A DNA stretch of 64,000 bases from Chrysaora quinquecirrha (taxonomy: Eukaryota; Cnidaria; Scyphozoa; Semaeostomeae; Pelagiidae): contig JACTAT010000144.1 in NCBI GenBank assembly GCA_014526335.1, positions 297,053 to 361,052 of the forward strand, read 5' to 3'. The position numbers and the translations under genes were made by a program. The notes below the pieces were generated by a model. It worked only from the letters and a program-made list of their open reading frames with translations. It had not been told where the DNA came from and did not search any database. Shown one piece after another: positions 49,801 to 57,445 of this stretch; within the stretch, counting starts at the first letter, position 1, and each line of letters starts with the position of its first letter.

Positions 49801-50145
49801 CAAAACTGTTAAGAGAAATAATGCCCAAACCTAACAATATTTTTGGTTGAATGTGTGTTATGGTCAGAACTTAGGAAGGTTTTGCAGTGTCTCTTCCTCA
49901 TAACAGCCTCATTTTCCCGTTGGATGAGACCAGAGATTTGAAAGTCAATTCATTTCGATTTTTAGCGTCTTCAAGACATAAACAGAATGATCAACCAGAG
50001 AAGCTCGTCCGATTCCTCAATACGTCGGCTATCAATGCTTGAAGGCGACGAAGACAGTGGGCCTAGCGCAGCCAAACGTGTTCCTGAGTCCAATGGCCTA
50101 ACAAGGCGGCTAAAAGAATTGAAACAGGACAGGAATAACCGATAA
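25791..50145 (+). CDS. RBL1: Retinoblastoma-like pocket protein (p107/p130 type), complete, 29 exons
   Basis: Nuclear pocket protein that represses E2F targets within DREAM-type complexes until CDK phosphorylation. Joined exons encode about 1094 residues; human p107 has 1068. Features in order: N-terminal cyclin-fold domain with HWVCCALYVACRET and KMKKWLDMANL; a CDK-type linker LAPLTPLTGRRYLKEKDH; pocket A ending LMACCLEIVIFSYNSQRFPW; a spacer with SLADRYSSPPPADSAKR; IGSLGLFFRKVYHLASVRL opening pocket B; MKDRHLDQMIMCAVYVMSKV; and LSPLP. SPTAGSAKR-like and GSLALFYRKVYHLA-like segments are p107/p130 hallmarks absent from RB1. It could be ancestral to both RBL1 and RBL2, so the symbol is approximate. 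All phases agree except at the exon 4/5 junction, which lacks one base. Introns are loaded with repeats. The stop is TAA at 50143. Confidence 0.95.
26396..27015. mobile_element. Possible foldback element in RBL intron 1
   Basis: GCACCACTTCCAACT near 26404 is answered by AGTTGGAAGTGGTGC near 26995. Between them are subterminal repeats of the type AAATTATGTCACCCC on the left and GGTGGGGCAAGTTTGC on the right. The layout resembles the larger elements at 9320 and 46480. Boundaries are uncertain. Confidence 0.5.
28112..28677. mobile_element. hAT-type MITE with 8-bp target duplication, RBL intron 3
   Basis: The element starts CAGGGGCGT and ends GCGCCCCTG-like (CCGCCCCTG). It is flanked on both sides by CTCTGTGC (28104-28111 and 28678-28685), a perfect 8-bp target duplication as hAT transposases make. 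Length is 566 bp with no transposase. Near the right end GGGCGTGGCTGCAAAAGCCACGCC-type sequence (28594-28617) forms a strong hairpin. Confidence 0.88.
29020..30500. repeat. (CTAA)n array of about 1.5 kb in RBL intron 4
   Basis: Tetranucleotide CTAA repeats with frequent single-base variants, separating exons 4 and 5. Purest at 29200-29480 and 30240-30330. A second array lies at 37375-37960. No exon is recognised inside. Confidence 0.93.
31205..31460. mobile_element. Palindromic MITE, family M1, RBL intron 5
   Basis: AACGTTGTTTGCTAAACATTT on the left and TTAATCGTTAGGCCAGGG on the right, with CAAGCAATGTTTTGTGACG inside, as in other copies. Confidence 0.65.
31900..32290. repeat. Degenerate 11-bp tandem array (AAACATTTTGA)n
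   Basis: Units of about 11 bp such as AAACATTTTCA, AAACACTTTGA and AAACATGTGAA. Two interspersed copies of a longer motif, AGTCTCTGCGATTTTCAGA, recur at about 31880, 32030 and 32185, giving a higher-order period near 150 bp. It lies just upstream of RBL exon 7. Confidence 0.8.
32830..33215. repeat. (GAT)n-rich array in RBL intron 8
   Basis: GATGATGATGAT repeats with GTGATGATTATG variants occupy most of the intron between exons 8 and 9. The several open frames across it are low-complexity shadows. Confidence 0.85.
34063..39205 (+). CDS. RBL exons 10-19: CDK linker and pocket A
   Basis: Exons 34063-34102, 34271-34335, 34721-34822, 35323-35404, 35545-35631, 36729-36785, 36959-37041, 37313-37367, 38274-38348, 38995-39205. 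Sequence landmarks are SLAPLTPLTGRRYL, FTPISSATQSVSRLQ, LDKLVQQLGETFSNAYTQ, NRLTLALVLFYKVLEDIL, LMACCLEIVIFSYN, KFPWIMRTFDLSAFHFYK, VIEVVIRAIRG and EDGFSRDVVKHLNRI. This is pocket A with its following helices, and all phases join. Confidence 0.95.
35800..36065 (-). mobile_element. Non-LTR retrotransposon ORF2 3' end, relic
   Basis: The minus strand at about 36060-35890 encodes NIRKLFFTQRVINDWNALPS, then EAINCTTVEQF, ending RYNFS and a stop. The pattern F-F-x-x-R-x-I-x-x-W-N-x-L-P-x-x-(V/I) is the hallmark of the C-terminus of LINE (CR1/Jockey/L2-like) reverse-transcriptase proteins. A 3' untranslated part of about 80 bp follows. Located in RBL intron 14. Confidence 0.85.
37375..37960. repeat. 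(CTAA)n array in RBL intron 17
   Basis: CTAACTAACTAA repeats of about 590 bp starting eight bases after exon 17. A few more units occur at 38105-38175. Same repeat class and strand as the array at 29020. Confidence 0.93.
39338..39545. mobile_element. MITE family M1 fragment, RBL intron 19
   Basis: Begins TTAGGGCCTGACCAAACGAT and contains AACATTTTTTGTCAAACATT and GTTTTGCAAAGTGTGCCAAAC. It runs into a SINE family A tail (GATCCTAGTGACTTGCGCTA) at 39555, indicating nested or adjacent insertion. Confidence 0.65.
39821..50145 (+). CDS. RBL exons 20-29: spacer, pocket B, C-terminus
   Basis: Exons 39821-40060, 41196-41380, 42149-42222, 43111-43285, 44367-44663, 45425-45481, 45678-45740, 48227-48269, 48949-49004, 49966-50145. 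Exon 20 holds the Ser/Pro-rich spacer. Exon 21 ends in IGSLGLFFRK, exon 22 continues VYHLASVRLTELCAKLG, and exon 23 carries the IWTCFEFSI and MKDRHLDQ core of pocket B. Exon 24 contains a Lys/Glu/Pro-rich insert (TPTRTTRSASKATKEDQ) of about 60 residues, then FGDLIEFYNL. Exon 26 has APPLSPLPVRRR. Exons 27-29 match the p107 tail (ISPHK-, TPRSALLY-like, then INRMIN and AKRV). Confidence 0.94.
40140..40610. repeat. 63-bp minisatellite in RBL intron 20
   Basis: About seven units of 63 bp. Each combines GGAGGGATATCATCAGTACA, GTGGGGAGATATCATC and GGATGTTCAGTATATT; the right end simplifies to 21-bp subunits. The unit is 21 codons long and all three plus-strand frames are open through it. The frame of exon 20 runs through its donor and across the array to a stop at 40630. 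Confidence 0.9.
41467..41640 (+). mobile_element. tRNA-derived SINE, family A, RBL intron 21
   Basis: AGTGCTGTGGCATCGTGGTG head, CAGCTGACTCGTGGTGTCAG, and CTACTGAGATCCTAGAGACT tail. Confidence 0.85.
42397..42600 (+). pseudogene. Duplicate of RBL exon 20 end plus intron start
   Basis: GGTATGTTTCTATTACTACC followed by AAACATTATTATGAATAG at 42410-42447 repeats the exon 20 donor region at 40060-40097, including the preceding GAGAGCTGAT for GAGAGCCAAT. TTAACAGGGTCGAGATATGC near 42582 repeats 40107-40125. The copy lies in intron 22 and is not used as an exon in the reconstructed frame. Confidence 0.75.
42792..42956 (+). mobile_element. tRNA-derived SINE, family A, RBL intron 22
   Basis: GGTGCTGTGGCGTCGTGGTA head and a degenerate B box (GGGATTTGAGCC); tail CTATTACTGAGATCCGGCGC is shortened. 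Confidence 0.82.
43929..44293. mobile_element. 365-bp TIR element with TA target, RBL intron 23
   Basis: Perfect 20-bp terminal inverted repeats, ACACGTTTTTTTATAAGAAC, at both ends. With the ends taken as CACG...CGTG the flanks are TA on both sides, as for Tc1/mariner-type insertion. Internal AAGAACATTACAAGGCTTTG also recurs inverted. No transposase. Confidence 0.82.
44715..45045. mobile_element. Palindromic MITE, family M2, RBL intron 24
   Basis: Shares CTTCAAAATTGCTATGAAAA, CTCCTCAGAGTATGGACAG and CAGATCGAAATGCACCAATC with the copy at 360-745. Confidence 0.7.
45287..45372. mobile_element. 86-bp palindromic element around a (CAA)n run
   Basis: AGACTCACTACA at 45287 and TGTAGTGAGTCT at 45361 are perfect 12-bp inverted repeats flanking CTACAACAACAACAACAACA. 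Similar pieces occur near 7415 and 51180-51290. Confidence 0.55.
46028..46278. mobile_element. 250-bp inverted-repeat element rich in CCCCCGTTTATT
   Basis: Left end AAGGTGCCAAATAAACG and right end CGTTTATTTGGCATCTTAA are inverted repeats. Between them C-runs alternate with GTTTATT words. Located in RBL intron 26. Confidence 0.7.
46480..47917. mobile_element. 1.4-kb Harbinger-like TIR element with inverted minisatellites
   Basis: The left end GGGACCGTCTCCAATTATTC and the right end, reversed, GGGACCGTCTCCAAATATTC form the TIR. Both flanks are TTA (46477-46479 and 47918-47920), the 3-bp target of PIF/Harbinger. Subterminal arrays of 11-bp units (ACGAATTTGGT, ACGAATTGAA) fill 46570-46860 and 47600-47830. 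The central 700 bp shows no transposase. It lies in RBL intron 26. Confidence 0.85.
48460..48885 (+). mobile_element. Two tandem SINE copies, family C, RBL intron 27
   Basis: Units at 48460-48660 and 48700-48885 share AGCCAAACGGATGCAG and ATTTCATTGAGCTCTATAGC. The A box is TAGCTCAGTGG and the B box GGTTCGAATCCC; the second copy is the better preserved. Each ends in GTGGAAAAATCTATCC-like sequence. Confidence 0.75.
49075..49745 (+). repeat. 73-bp minisatellite, about nine units, RBL intron 28
   Basis: Consensus order: GAGTTATCGAGGGAGTTTTC, TATGGTGATCAGAATCAAGG, GAAGTAGACAGTTGTTTGAG, TTAACAAGGTT. The same unit lies at 62575-62840 (plus) and, reversed, at 57965-58140 and 4830-4975. Confidence 0.92.
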
Positions 50146-52620
50146 GACTTTAAATTGGTATTAAACTTATAAAACGATAATTTAAGATTTTAAAGACTAA
50201 ATTTTAATTTTCTTTTATCTATTTGAATTTTTAAGTAGTGAAATTAATTGAGCTTAGCTATCGTGGAGTTACACATTTATTTGTATATAGAGTGCATTTT
50301 GATTTTGTCGTTATTATTATTATTGTTATTTACAAAACGAGAATTACACAGCGTTGAAGAACCGAAACCAAAAATATAGTATTTCATGAGGCGATTTGTT
50401 TTGTTTATTAGCCAGTTTAAGGCCCTAGCTAAACGATCAAACATTGTTGGTCCAACATTTGAGATTTTGCTTTTCAAGCAATGTTTGATTGTTTAGTCAC
50501 GTCGCAAAACATTGCTTGACAAGAAGAATTCCTTCAGCAATGTTTTAAAAAACTTGAAGAACATTCTTTGCTTGCATTGAGCAAAAATGTTTAACGAGCA
50601 ATGTTTTGTGACGTGGCCAAACAGTTAAACATTGTGTTTCACAGGCAAATCTCAAATGTTTGACAAACAATTGTTTATCAAATATCTAAAATTTGGTTGT
50701 TTAGCAAAATGTTTTTCCATTTGGCTGGGTTTTGAAACATTGCTGATCAAACATTTTACTTTGTTTTCCCTTCGTAAACATTAAAAAACAGATTCTGCCC
50801 GTGAAAAAATGTTTTGCGCCTTTTTCAGACGGCAAAACATTAGTAAAAACAGTTTCAAAAGTTTACTAACAGTATTTAATTGTCTAGCCAGGGCCTGCAT
50901 CAAATAACCTACATATGCTTGTTAAAAATGTTTGGCGATTGAAAATCTTCAAAACATTTTTCTTCAAACATTTCTTTTGTGATAATCAAAAGCTGTTCTT
51001 GAAGCTTTTCAGCTAATCATCCTTGCTTTGCAACGTTTTGCAACATGGGCGAACTGCGAAACATTTCTTGTAAAACAAATCTCAAATGTTTGACAAACAC
51101 TGTTTGATTGATTCGTCAGGTCCTAACTGCATCAGCAGACTTATTACCTTCCTCCCACTCTTTCGGAAACAGCTTCTAACAACTACAACAACATACAGCT
51201 GTTTCCTTAGAGTGGGGCGGGGTGGTGGAGTGCGGAGGAGCGTAGACTACGACGAATGTAATAAGTCTACTACATCAGGTCTAGAACTGTTTCGACATTA
51301 CATTACTTTTCTCAAATTTTGATTTTTCACAGTAAAATAAAAATTGCTTGAATTCTGACAGGTTCATTTTGCAGAAAACTGCATGAATAAAACGTTACGT
51401 TTTAGAGTCCTATAGTGTTATTTTTCTTTCTTTAAATTATAATTAATATTGTCAGTTATTGACGTATTGTCTTAACTTGATTTTGCAAGTCCGTAACTAT
51501 TTCATGTCTATATTTCTGTGTCTATTCTTGCATTTACTGCAGTTAAGCACTGGTCAAACGATCAAACATTGTTTGTCAAACATCTGAATTTGTTTATCAA
51601 GCAATGTTTGACCGTTTAATCACGTCGGAAAACATTGGTTGACAAAAAATTCCTTCAGCATTGTTTTGAAGAACTTTAAAAACACTATTTGCTTGCATCG
51701 AACAAAAATGTTTAACGAGCAGTGTTTTGTTCGTAAAACATTGCTTGAAAATTTCGGCTAAACATTTTTTCTTACGTTTTAAGTATTAAATGTTTGAACA
51801 TCATGCCACCAATTTTGCTTATTTTTCTTGACAAACAATGTTTGTGTCGTGGCCAAACATTCAAACTACTTGATCAACAAATTTCAAACTGTTAACAAAC
51901 AATGTTTGATCGTTTCCCCAAGTCCTAAAATATAAACACGAATCCCGAGCAAGCAAGCAAGCCAATGAACACGCGAGCAGCACCTTGTGGGCTTTGTTTT
52001 GGAATTGGGCTTATCTTAGGCTCTGGCCTAATGATCAAACAATGTTTGACCAAATGATCAAACAGTTCCAAATACTTGAGATTTTGCATTTGAAGCGAAA
52101 TTTTTTATTACTTGGCCATGTAGCAAAACACTGCTCGACAAGCATATTTTGCTAACGTCAAAAACATTGTTTAAACTTTGAAAGCATTGCTCAGAGAACT
52201 CTGCTTCTCAAGCAATGTTTTGTGACGTGGCCAAACGTTCAAACATTACTTGTTGAGAAAATATCAAATGTTTGACGAACAATGTTTCTAAGGGCCTTAA
52301 TCAGGAATTACAGTTGATCTGCGGGTGTAACCAAGCCCCGGCATAATTAACTGTTTGGTTGGAACATGGTTGGTGTCTCAGGCAAGCGATGCCGAATGGA
52401 TTCGAACCTAAGACCTTCTGGCCATGAACCGAACTTTTGCCTTGTAGAAACTATTCAAGAATGCAGATTTAATTTTAATTAATAACCCAGAGAAGCCGTT
52501 TTAAGGGAGAAGGAGAATAGGGGAATAGTCTTTGGTAGGAAGTGTCTCTACTTCATACATGGATTTCACCCAATGGCCATGTCACTGTCACGTTACACTG
52601 GTCTATGTGGCACAATGTGA
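50146..52620. other. Intergenic MITE nest between RBL and RNF31
   Basis: After the RBL 3' UTR at least four M1-type units lie end to end: about 50420-50905, 50905-51125, 51543-51930 and 52020-52300. They share AAACGATCAAACATTG starts and CAATGTTTGATCG ends. A degenerate tRNA-like stretch (GGATTCGAACCTAAGACC, minus strand) is at 52380-52445. No exon is recognised. Confidence 0.7.
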
Positions 52621-52625
52621 AACGA

Positions 52626-52720
52626 TGACGTCATGTCTATAAAGGGTCTGACATGTTTCCCACGATGCTTTGCAATTGGAAGGGAAGTCAGCACTGTGGG
52701 AAAATCATGGCGGCTGAAAA
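52626..52720 (+). promoter_or_regulatory. RNF31 core promoter: CRE, TATA and YY1-like start
   Basis: A perfect cAMP-response palindrome TGACGTCA (52626-52633) is followed five bases later by TATAAAG (52638-52644). AAATCATGGCGGCTG at 52703-52717 resembles a YY1 element. Its ATG (52707) starts a 17-codon upstream ORF stopping at 52760, before the proposed coding start at 52794. Confidence 0.6.
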
Positions 52721-52793
52721 AGCTGTTCTTGGAAAGCAGTGTAGAAAACCCAAAGAATGAGGTGTTTTCGATTCAAAGTAAGGACAAATTTCT

Positions 52794-55700
52794 ATGTGGA
52801 GGAAATGTAATCCTTACAGAGATGAATTCATCCAAGGTTGGTAATTCTGTTTGTGTTTTGTTGTGTTTCTGCTACATTTTCGGAGACCAAATTAAAATTT
52901 GACGTGTCTAGGCCTGTTTTTGGCTGCCCAAAACCAGAATTTCCGTTTTATATTTGGCTGGTTGTTGAAATCTAGACTAGCCAATATCGGAGATTTTTTA
53001 TAAAATTTAATTCCAACTTCAAATTTTCGGCACTTATCAACATCAGTTCAGATGCATGTAAAAATTTGAGGGATTTTTTCTGTTTTATGTGTGTAACATG
53101 ACGTTCAAACTTTCACTTTCGATTTGATTTCTTGGGATTATCGAATTCCTTGTGGGGAGTCATGCATTTATAAGATCAACTGTGTTTCATGGGAGATATA
53201 AGTTTATGTCGACCTAAATAGTCTAAAATTTGCTTATTATTTCTCAAATTATATTAACTAATACTAAGTTAATATATAAACAAAACAAGAGAATTGGAAG
53301 TATCGAGACACATTTTTTGTTTTAAGTCATGTATAATAAACTGAATTAAGTAAAAACAAGGGATTCAAGAATAGAGACAGAGTTTTATTTTATTAGTCAT
53401 ATTTATCCCTATTTTCATCATGTTCTTTTACGATTTTGCAAATCATTTCCTACTAGTTTGTGAACCCATCCATTGGAAGGATGATGCCAAACTCTATGGA
53501 TGGATCAAAGAATACCAAGAAATGGTCGCTGAGATGCAGTTCCTTGAGATGGTTCTTGAAACGCAAAATTTCAACAGTCAAAAAGCTGATCTCAGTCGAT
53601 GTCCACCAGTAAGGACAAAATCAGAGCCATATCTTGATGACCGGAAGATGAAATCCCATCAGCAGTCTTGAATTCCTTACCAGTTTGTAACTCAGAGAAG
53701 GAAGTTGTGCTGGGAAACCTAATTTCAAGACAAGAAAATGATGGCATTAGTGGGAGAAATTCATTGGCAGCTGACAAAATAGATGGTGATTGTGGGTTAG
53801 TAATGAATACCCCAAGACAGAAAGTTGCTAATGAAGCTGTGAAAGATGCACCATCAACACATCAGAATGGCCAGAATGCTTTGGTTTTGGGTGAGGAGTC
53901 TTCAAAGCCTTATGAAAAGCAAGATTCTGGAAATAGATTAATGAAACAGAAATTGAGAAAAATGAAGTAAAGATTACAAGAAAGTCTGATATGAATGAAG
54001 TGAAAGAGTTGGTGAAAAATAACAGCTCATCAAACAATCAAGCATTTTCATTTGTGAATGACATGATAAGAGATTTCAAAGAACCTGCTGTGTTGAAAGC
54101 TGAAAGGTAGGCAAGTATGAATTTTATTTTTCACGATTACTGCTTTGCAATAGGTGTTGTGACGTAGTGGTCAAAGCCTTTGGCTCACTACTGGCAGTTC
54201 AAGGGCTCCAAATCTTGTCAGGACCACTTTCCATAAGCCTGCAGTCAACTCAGCTGTCTATAACCCCATTAGCAAGATCGTGATCGCAATCCCATGTAAA
54301 CACTCTTGTAAACAATAAAAAATATGTGCCATGTAAACACTCAATCGCGAACGCGATCCCCAAAAATTTGATCCCATTTGATCCTTTTCATTTTGGTGTT
54401 GTGTAAACATAATCCGATCGCGATCCTCTGGGAATGCAATTGCGGATCACGATCTGGTTAATTTTGTGTTGTGTAAATGGGGTATATCTTAGGGTCTGTC
54501 AATGAGTACCCAGGGTATTCCTGCTAGATTATCAGGCTGATGACACAAGCTGCAGGTCCACCTCAGCTGTGTTGCTGTCAGCAGCTGTCAGAACCTGCAA
54601 CCTGTATGGACAGATACAGTAAAGATTGATTGCTTGTCTGCGTGCTTTCTTGCTTACTTACTTGATAATTATGATTGCTTTAGATGCATTAGGCATCCAG
54701 GTGACTAGTTGCTACCAGCCACCTTCCATCAGCATAGATCATGTCTAATAGGCTATTTGATTCTGCTCTTCTAAAAGCAGTATAGCCAGGAAGCTGTGGT
54801 TCCTCCAAAACTCCACAAGGAAACATGTCTGACAATGCTTTGAAACATGATGATTTATCTCAAACCATTTTTGAAAGTTTAGTAATCAATCTGCACCATG
54901 AACAGGAATAGAAGAACTTCTCACACTCCCTACGCACAATGATGTCAATGCAATATCTATTTTGCATTTCCTCCATGTTCTTGGAGAATGCAAGATTTCA
55001 AGAGGGTTTTCTGCTAAGATTGGGATCAACCCTTCTAAATTTTTCCAAATGTAGATAATACTATGATAACTCTCAAATCTTCTATGGTATTAAGCATGGT
55101 ATGAGCATTGTTACATTCTTCTATTCTGCCTTCATTGCATGCCAAGTTCATTTTTCTGTATTGTTACTTACTCCTTTTTTAGAATGCCACCGCAATTTCC
55201 CATGACAGGGAACCAGGCATCAGGAGGTATCAAATGCCGTTCACCTCCAGACATCGAATGTCAAAAACTTGAAAACCAGACATTGGTAATGGCTGGAGAT
55301 ACTACCAAAGATATCAAAGTAAGCCAAGATAAAATTGAAGAGAAGCCACCGATTACTCCAAGGAGGAAAACGGTTGATACTACATTGAAAGTCAATACTC
55401 CAGTACCTGGTAAGCTCATTTGCATTTTCATGTTTTTAACCAATATTATGTTTCTGTAGTTGGTTTCACTTAAGATAGACTTATTACCTGAGTTCCAGTT
55501 ATCGCTCATCAAACGGAGATTAAGACCAAACTGAGATTGCTTCAACTGGTAGTTTGAGAGTCCAGGGTCCAGCTGTATGTGTTGTGTTAGAACTGTTTAC
55601 ATGCAAGAAACTGGATCTGCTCTGTTTCGATCCAGAGCCAGTTTTGGCTCAAAAACGTCTTTTGTTTACACAGGATCTCCTTGATTCGTTCCTTTTCTTG

Positions 55701-57445
55701 CTCTGTTTAGAGCAAACCCTCTTCAGGATCTGTTCAGAAGTAGTACCCAGAAGTAGAGCAAGCTCATCTCTGGCTCTGTTTAGATCCTGTGTAAACGCTT
55801 TCGATTTGATCCAATCTGGTACGGATGACAAATGTGACTAAAAGTGATGACTAAAGCCTACAAGAACACATAGTTTCCCGAAGATGAATCGATCATCTTG
55901 CTTTAGCCCGCCACAAGTAGGTGTTGCGATAAAAAAAGAAATTTCAAGCAGTTTTGGAGCAAGAAGTGTGGCAGGGCAGGCGTCAACTCAAAAAATACGG
56001 TTGTAAAATTTTCTGGATTGAATCGGAGCCGATCCAATTCTTCTTGTGTACCCGTTAGAAAAGAACCAGAACTGGCTCTGGGTTCTGGAACGAACCAGTG
56101 CTGACCAGTTTCTCGTGTAAACGCGTTGAAAAGAAGCCAGATCTGGCTCTGGCTCAGGATTGAACCATAGCTGATCCAGCTTCTCTTGTATACACGGGGC
56201 CTCAGTTGATATGCTAACGCAAATCATTTTCTCAACTAAATTCTGCTCATTTTAGCTCCAAGAAAAAGGAAACCTCAAGGGTCTGTCAGAGAGCAGAAGG
56301 CACCAAGTTCCAAATCTACTGATATTGCATCTGAACCTACACCTACAGTTTCAACAACTGGTGTTTTTCTAGTAGAGGAAGCTGTCGATTTATCAAAGGT
56401 CATCCTGAAGACTGCGAGCAAATTATCATCGCAAACAAATACCCAAAATTATGACAATACAATTATTAAAACTCCATTCGTTCATGGACCTAGCTCTGAG
56501 GATATCTTATACAGCAATCTACCACAAGTATCCAAAATTATCGCTGTTACACGAAACCAGAACCGTTCGCCCGTGCCTCTAACTTCAACAATGGCGATTC
56601 CAAATCAAAACGACATCTCTCCTTCCTTCAAGTCTGGACCAAGCAGCACAGAATCTTTGTACGAGAATATGTATCTTTCGTCGGTAACTAGCCCAGCCGT
56701 TCCAGGCGCCAGTCAGTTCAACAGGCCTCCGAAGCAAGCCTGGGAACCAACGAATACTTACTCGGCAACGTCGTATTTCAATTCGGCAGATACCGAATCC
56801 ATACGGAAAATAAACGACAGTCGCTTTGGAACTTACGCTAATATTGGCCTTACCTACGATAATTTTCGGCCAAACGAAAATTTTCGGTCGAACGATAATT
56901 TCCGGCTAAGCGATAATTTTCAGGCAGATGATAACCTGAATTCAAAAGACCTTGTACGGAGCCCCCCTAGTTTGCCTGAAAGAACCATGCGAAATGCTGC
57001 CTACGATAATGTACCGCCATATATTGCCGGTGGAAGCACCAGTAACAGAAATGAAAATGATTTGAAAAATAGCAACCAAGCATGGAGCCCCCCTGATTTG
57101 CCTGCAAGAACCATGCGAAATCTTGCATACGAGAATATAGGCACGTATCTCGCGGAAAGAAACGCTGGTAGTAGAAATGAAATAGACTTGAGAAATAAGT
57201 CCGAAGTTGCACGGCCTCTCTCGTTGTCTGAGGCAAATGCAGTTAACAAAGACGAAAATCTGGACGAAGGGAAATTGTTAGTTATAAGAACGCTGAGAAA
57301 TAAGTTGAAGGCCTTGTGTTTCTCTTCTGTGCAAGGGAAAGAAGAAGAAATGAATAGAATTGTTGAAGAAATGTTTAAAGTTACTGTCAATCTTAATACA
57401 AAATATTCTGCTTTGAATCTTGCACAGCTACTGAAGAATAATGAG
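52794..57445 (+). CDS. RNF31 exons 1-4: N-terminal extension
   Basis: Opens MWRKCNPYRDEFIQVCEP then IHWKDDAKLYGWIKEYQEMV, a compact and possibly helical segment I cannot assign. Exon 2 (53457-54106) changes frame twice. The first frame ends at TGA 53669-53671 while the next opens at 53641. That frame in turn ends at TAA 53968-53970 while the third opens at 53937. Each fits one lost base. Exon 4 (56256-57445) is Ser/Asn/Pro-rich and has octapeptide repeats (NFRPNE, NFRSND, NFRLSD) and a duplicated block of about 42 residues with SPPDLPARTMRNLAYEN. Its end (LVIRTLRNKLKAL onward) begins the helices leading into PUB. Confidence 0.75.

Noticed and set aside
52633..52902. Open frame of 89 codons as RNF31 first exon
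   Set aside because: Its ATG overlaps the CRE/TATA promoter and its phase at the 52836 donor does not fit exon 2; the frame starting at 52794 does.
53457..54106. Micro-introns (CCACCA/GTAAGG to CATCAG; GG/GTGAGG to AATAG) to explain the frame changes in RNF31 exon 2
   Set aside because: Neither pair restores the downstream phase, and intron sizes near 50 bp are unlike all other introns here.
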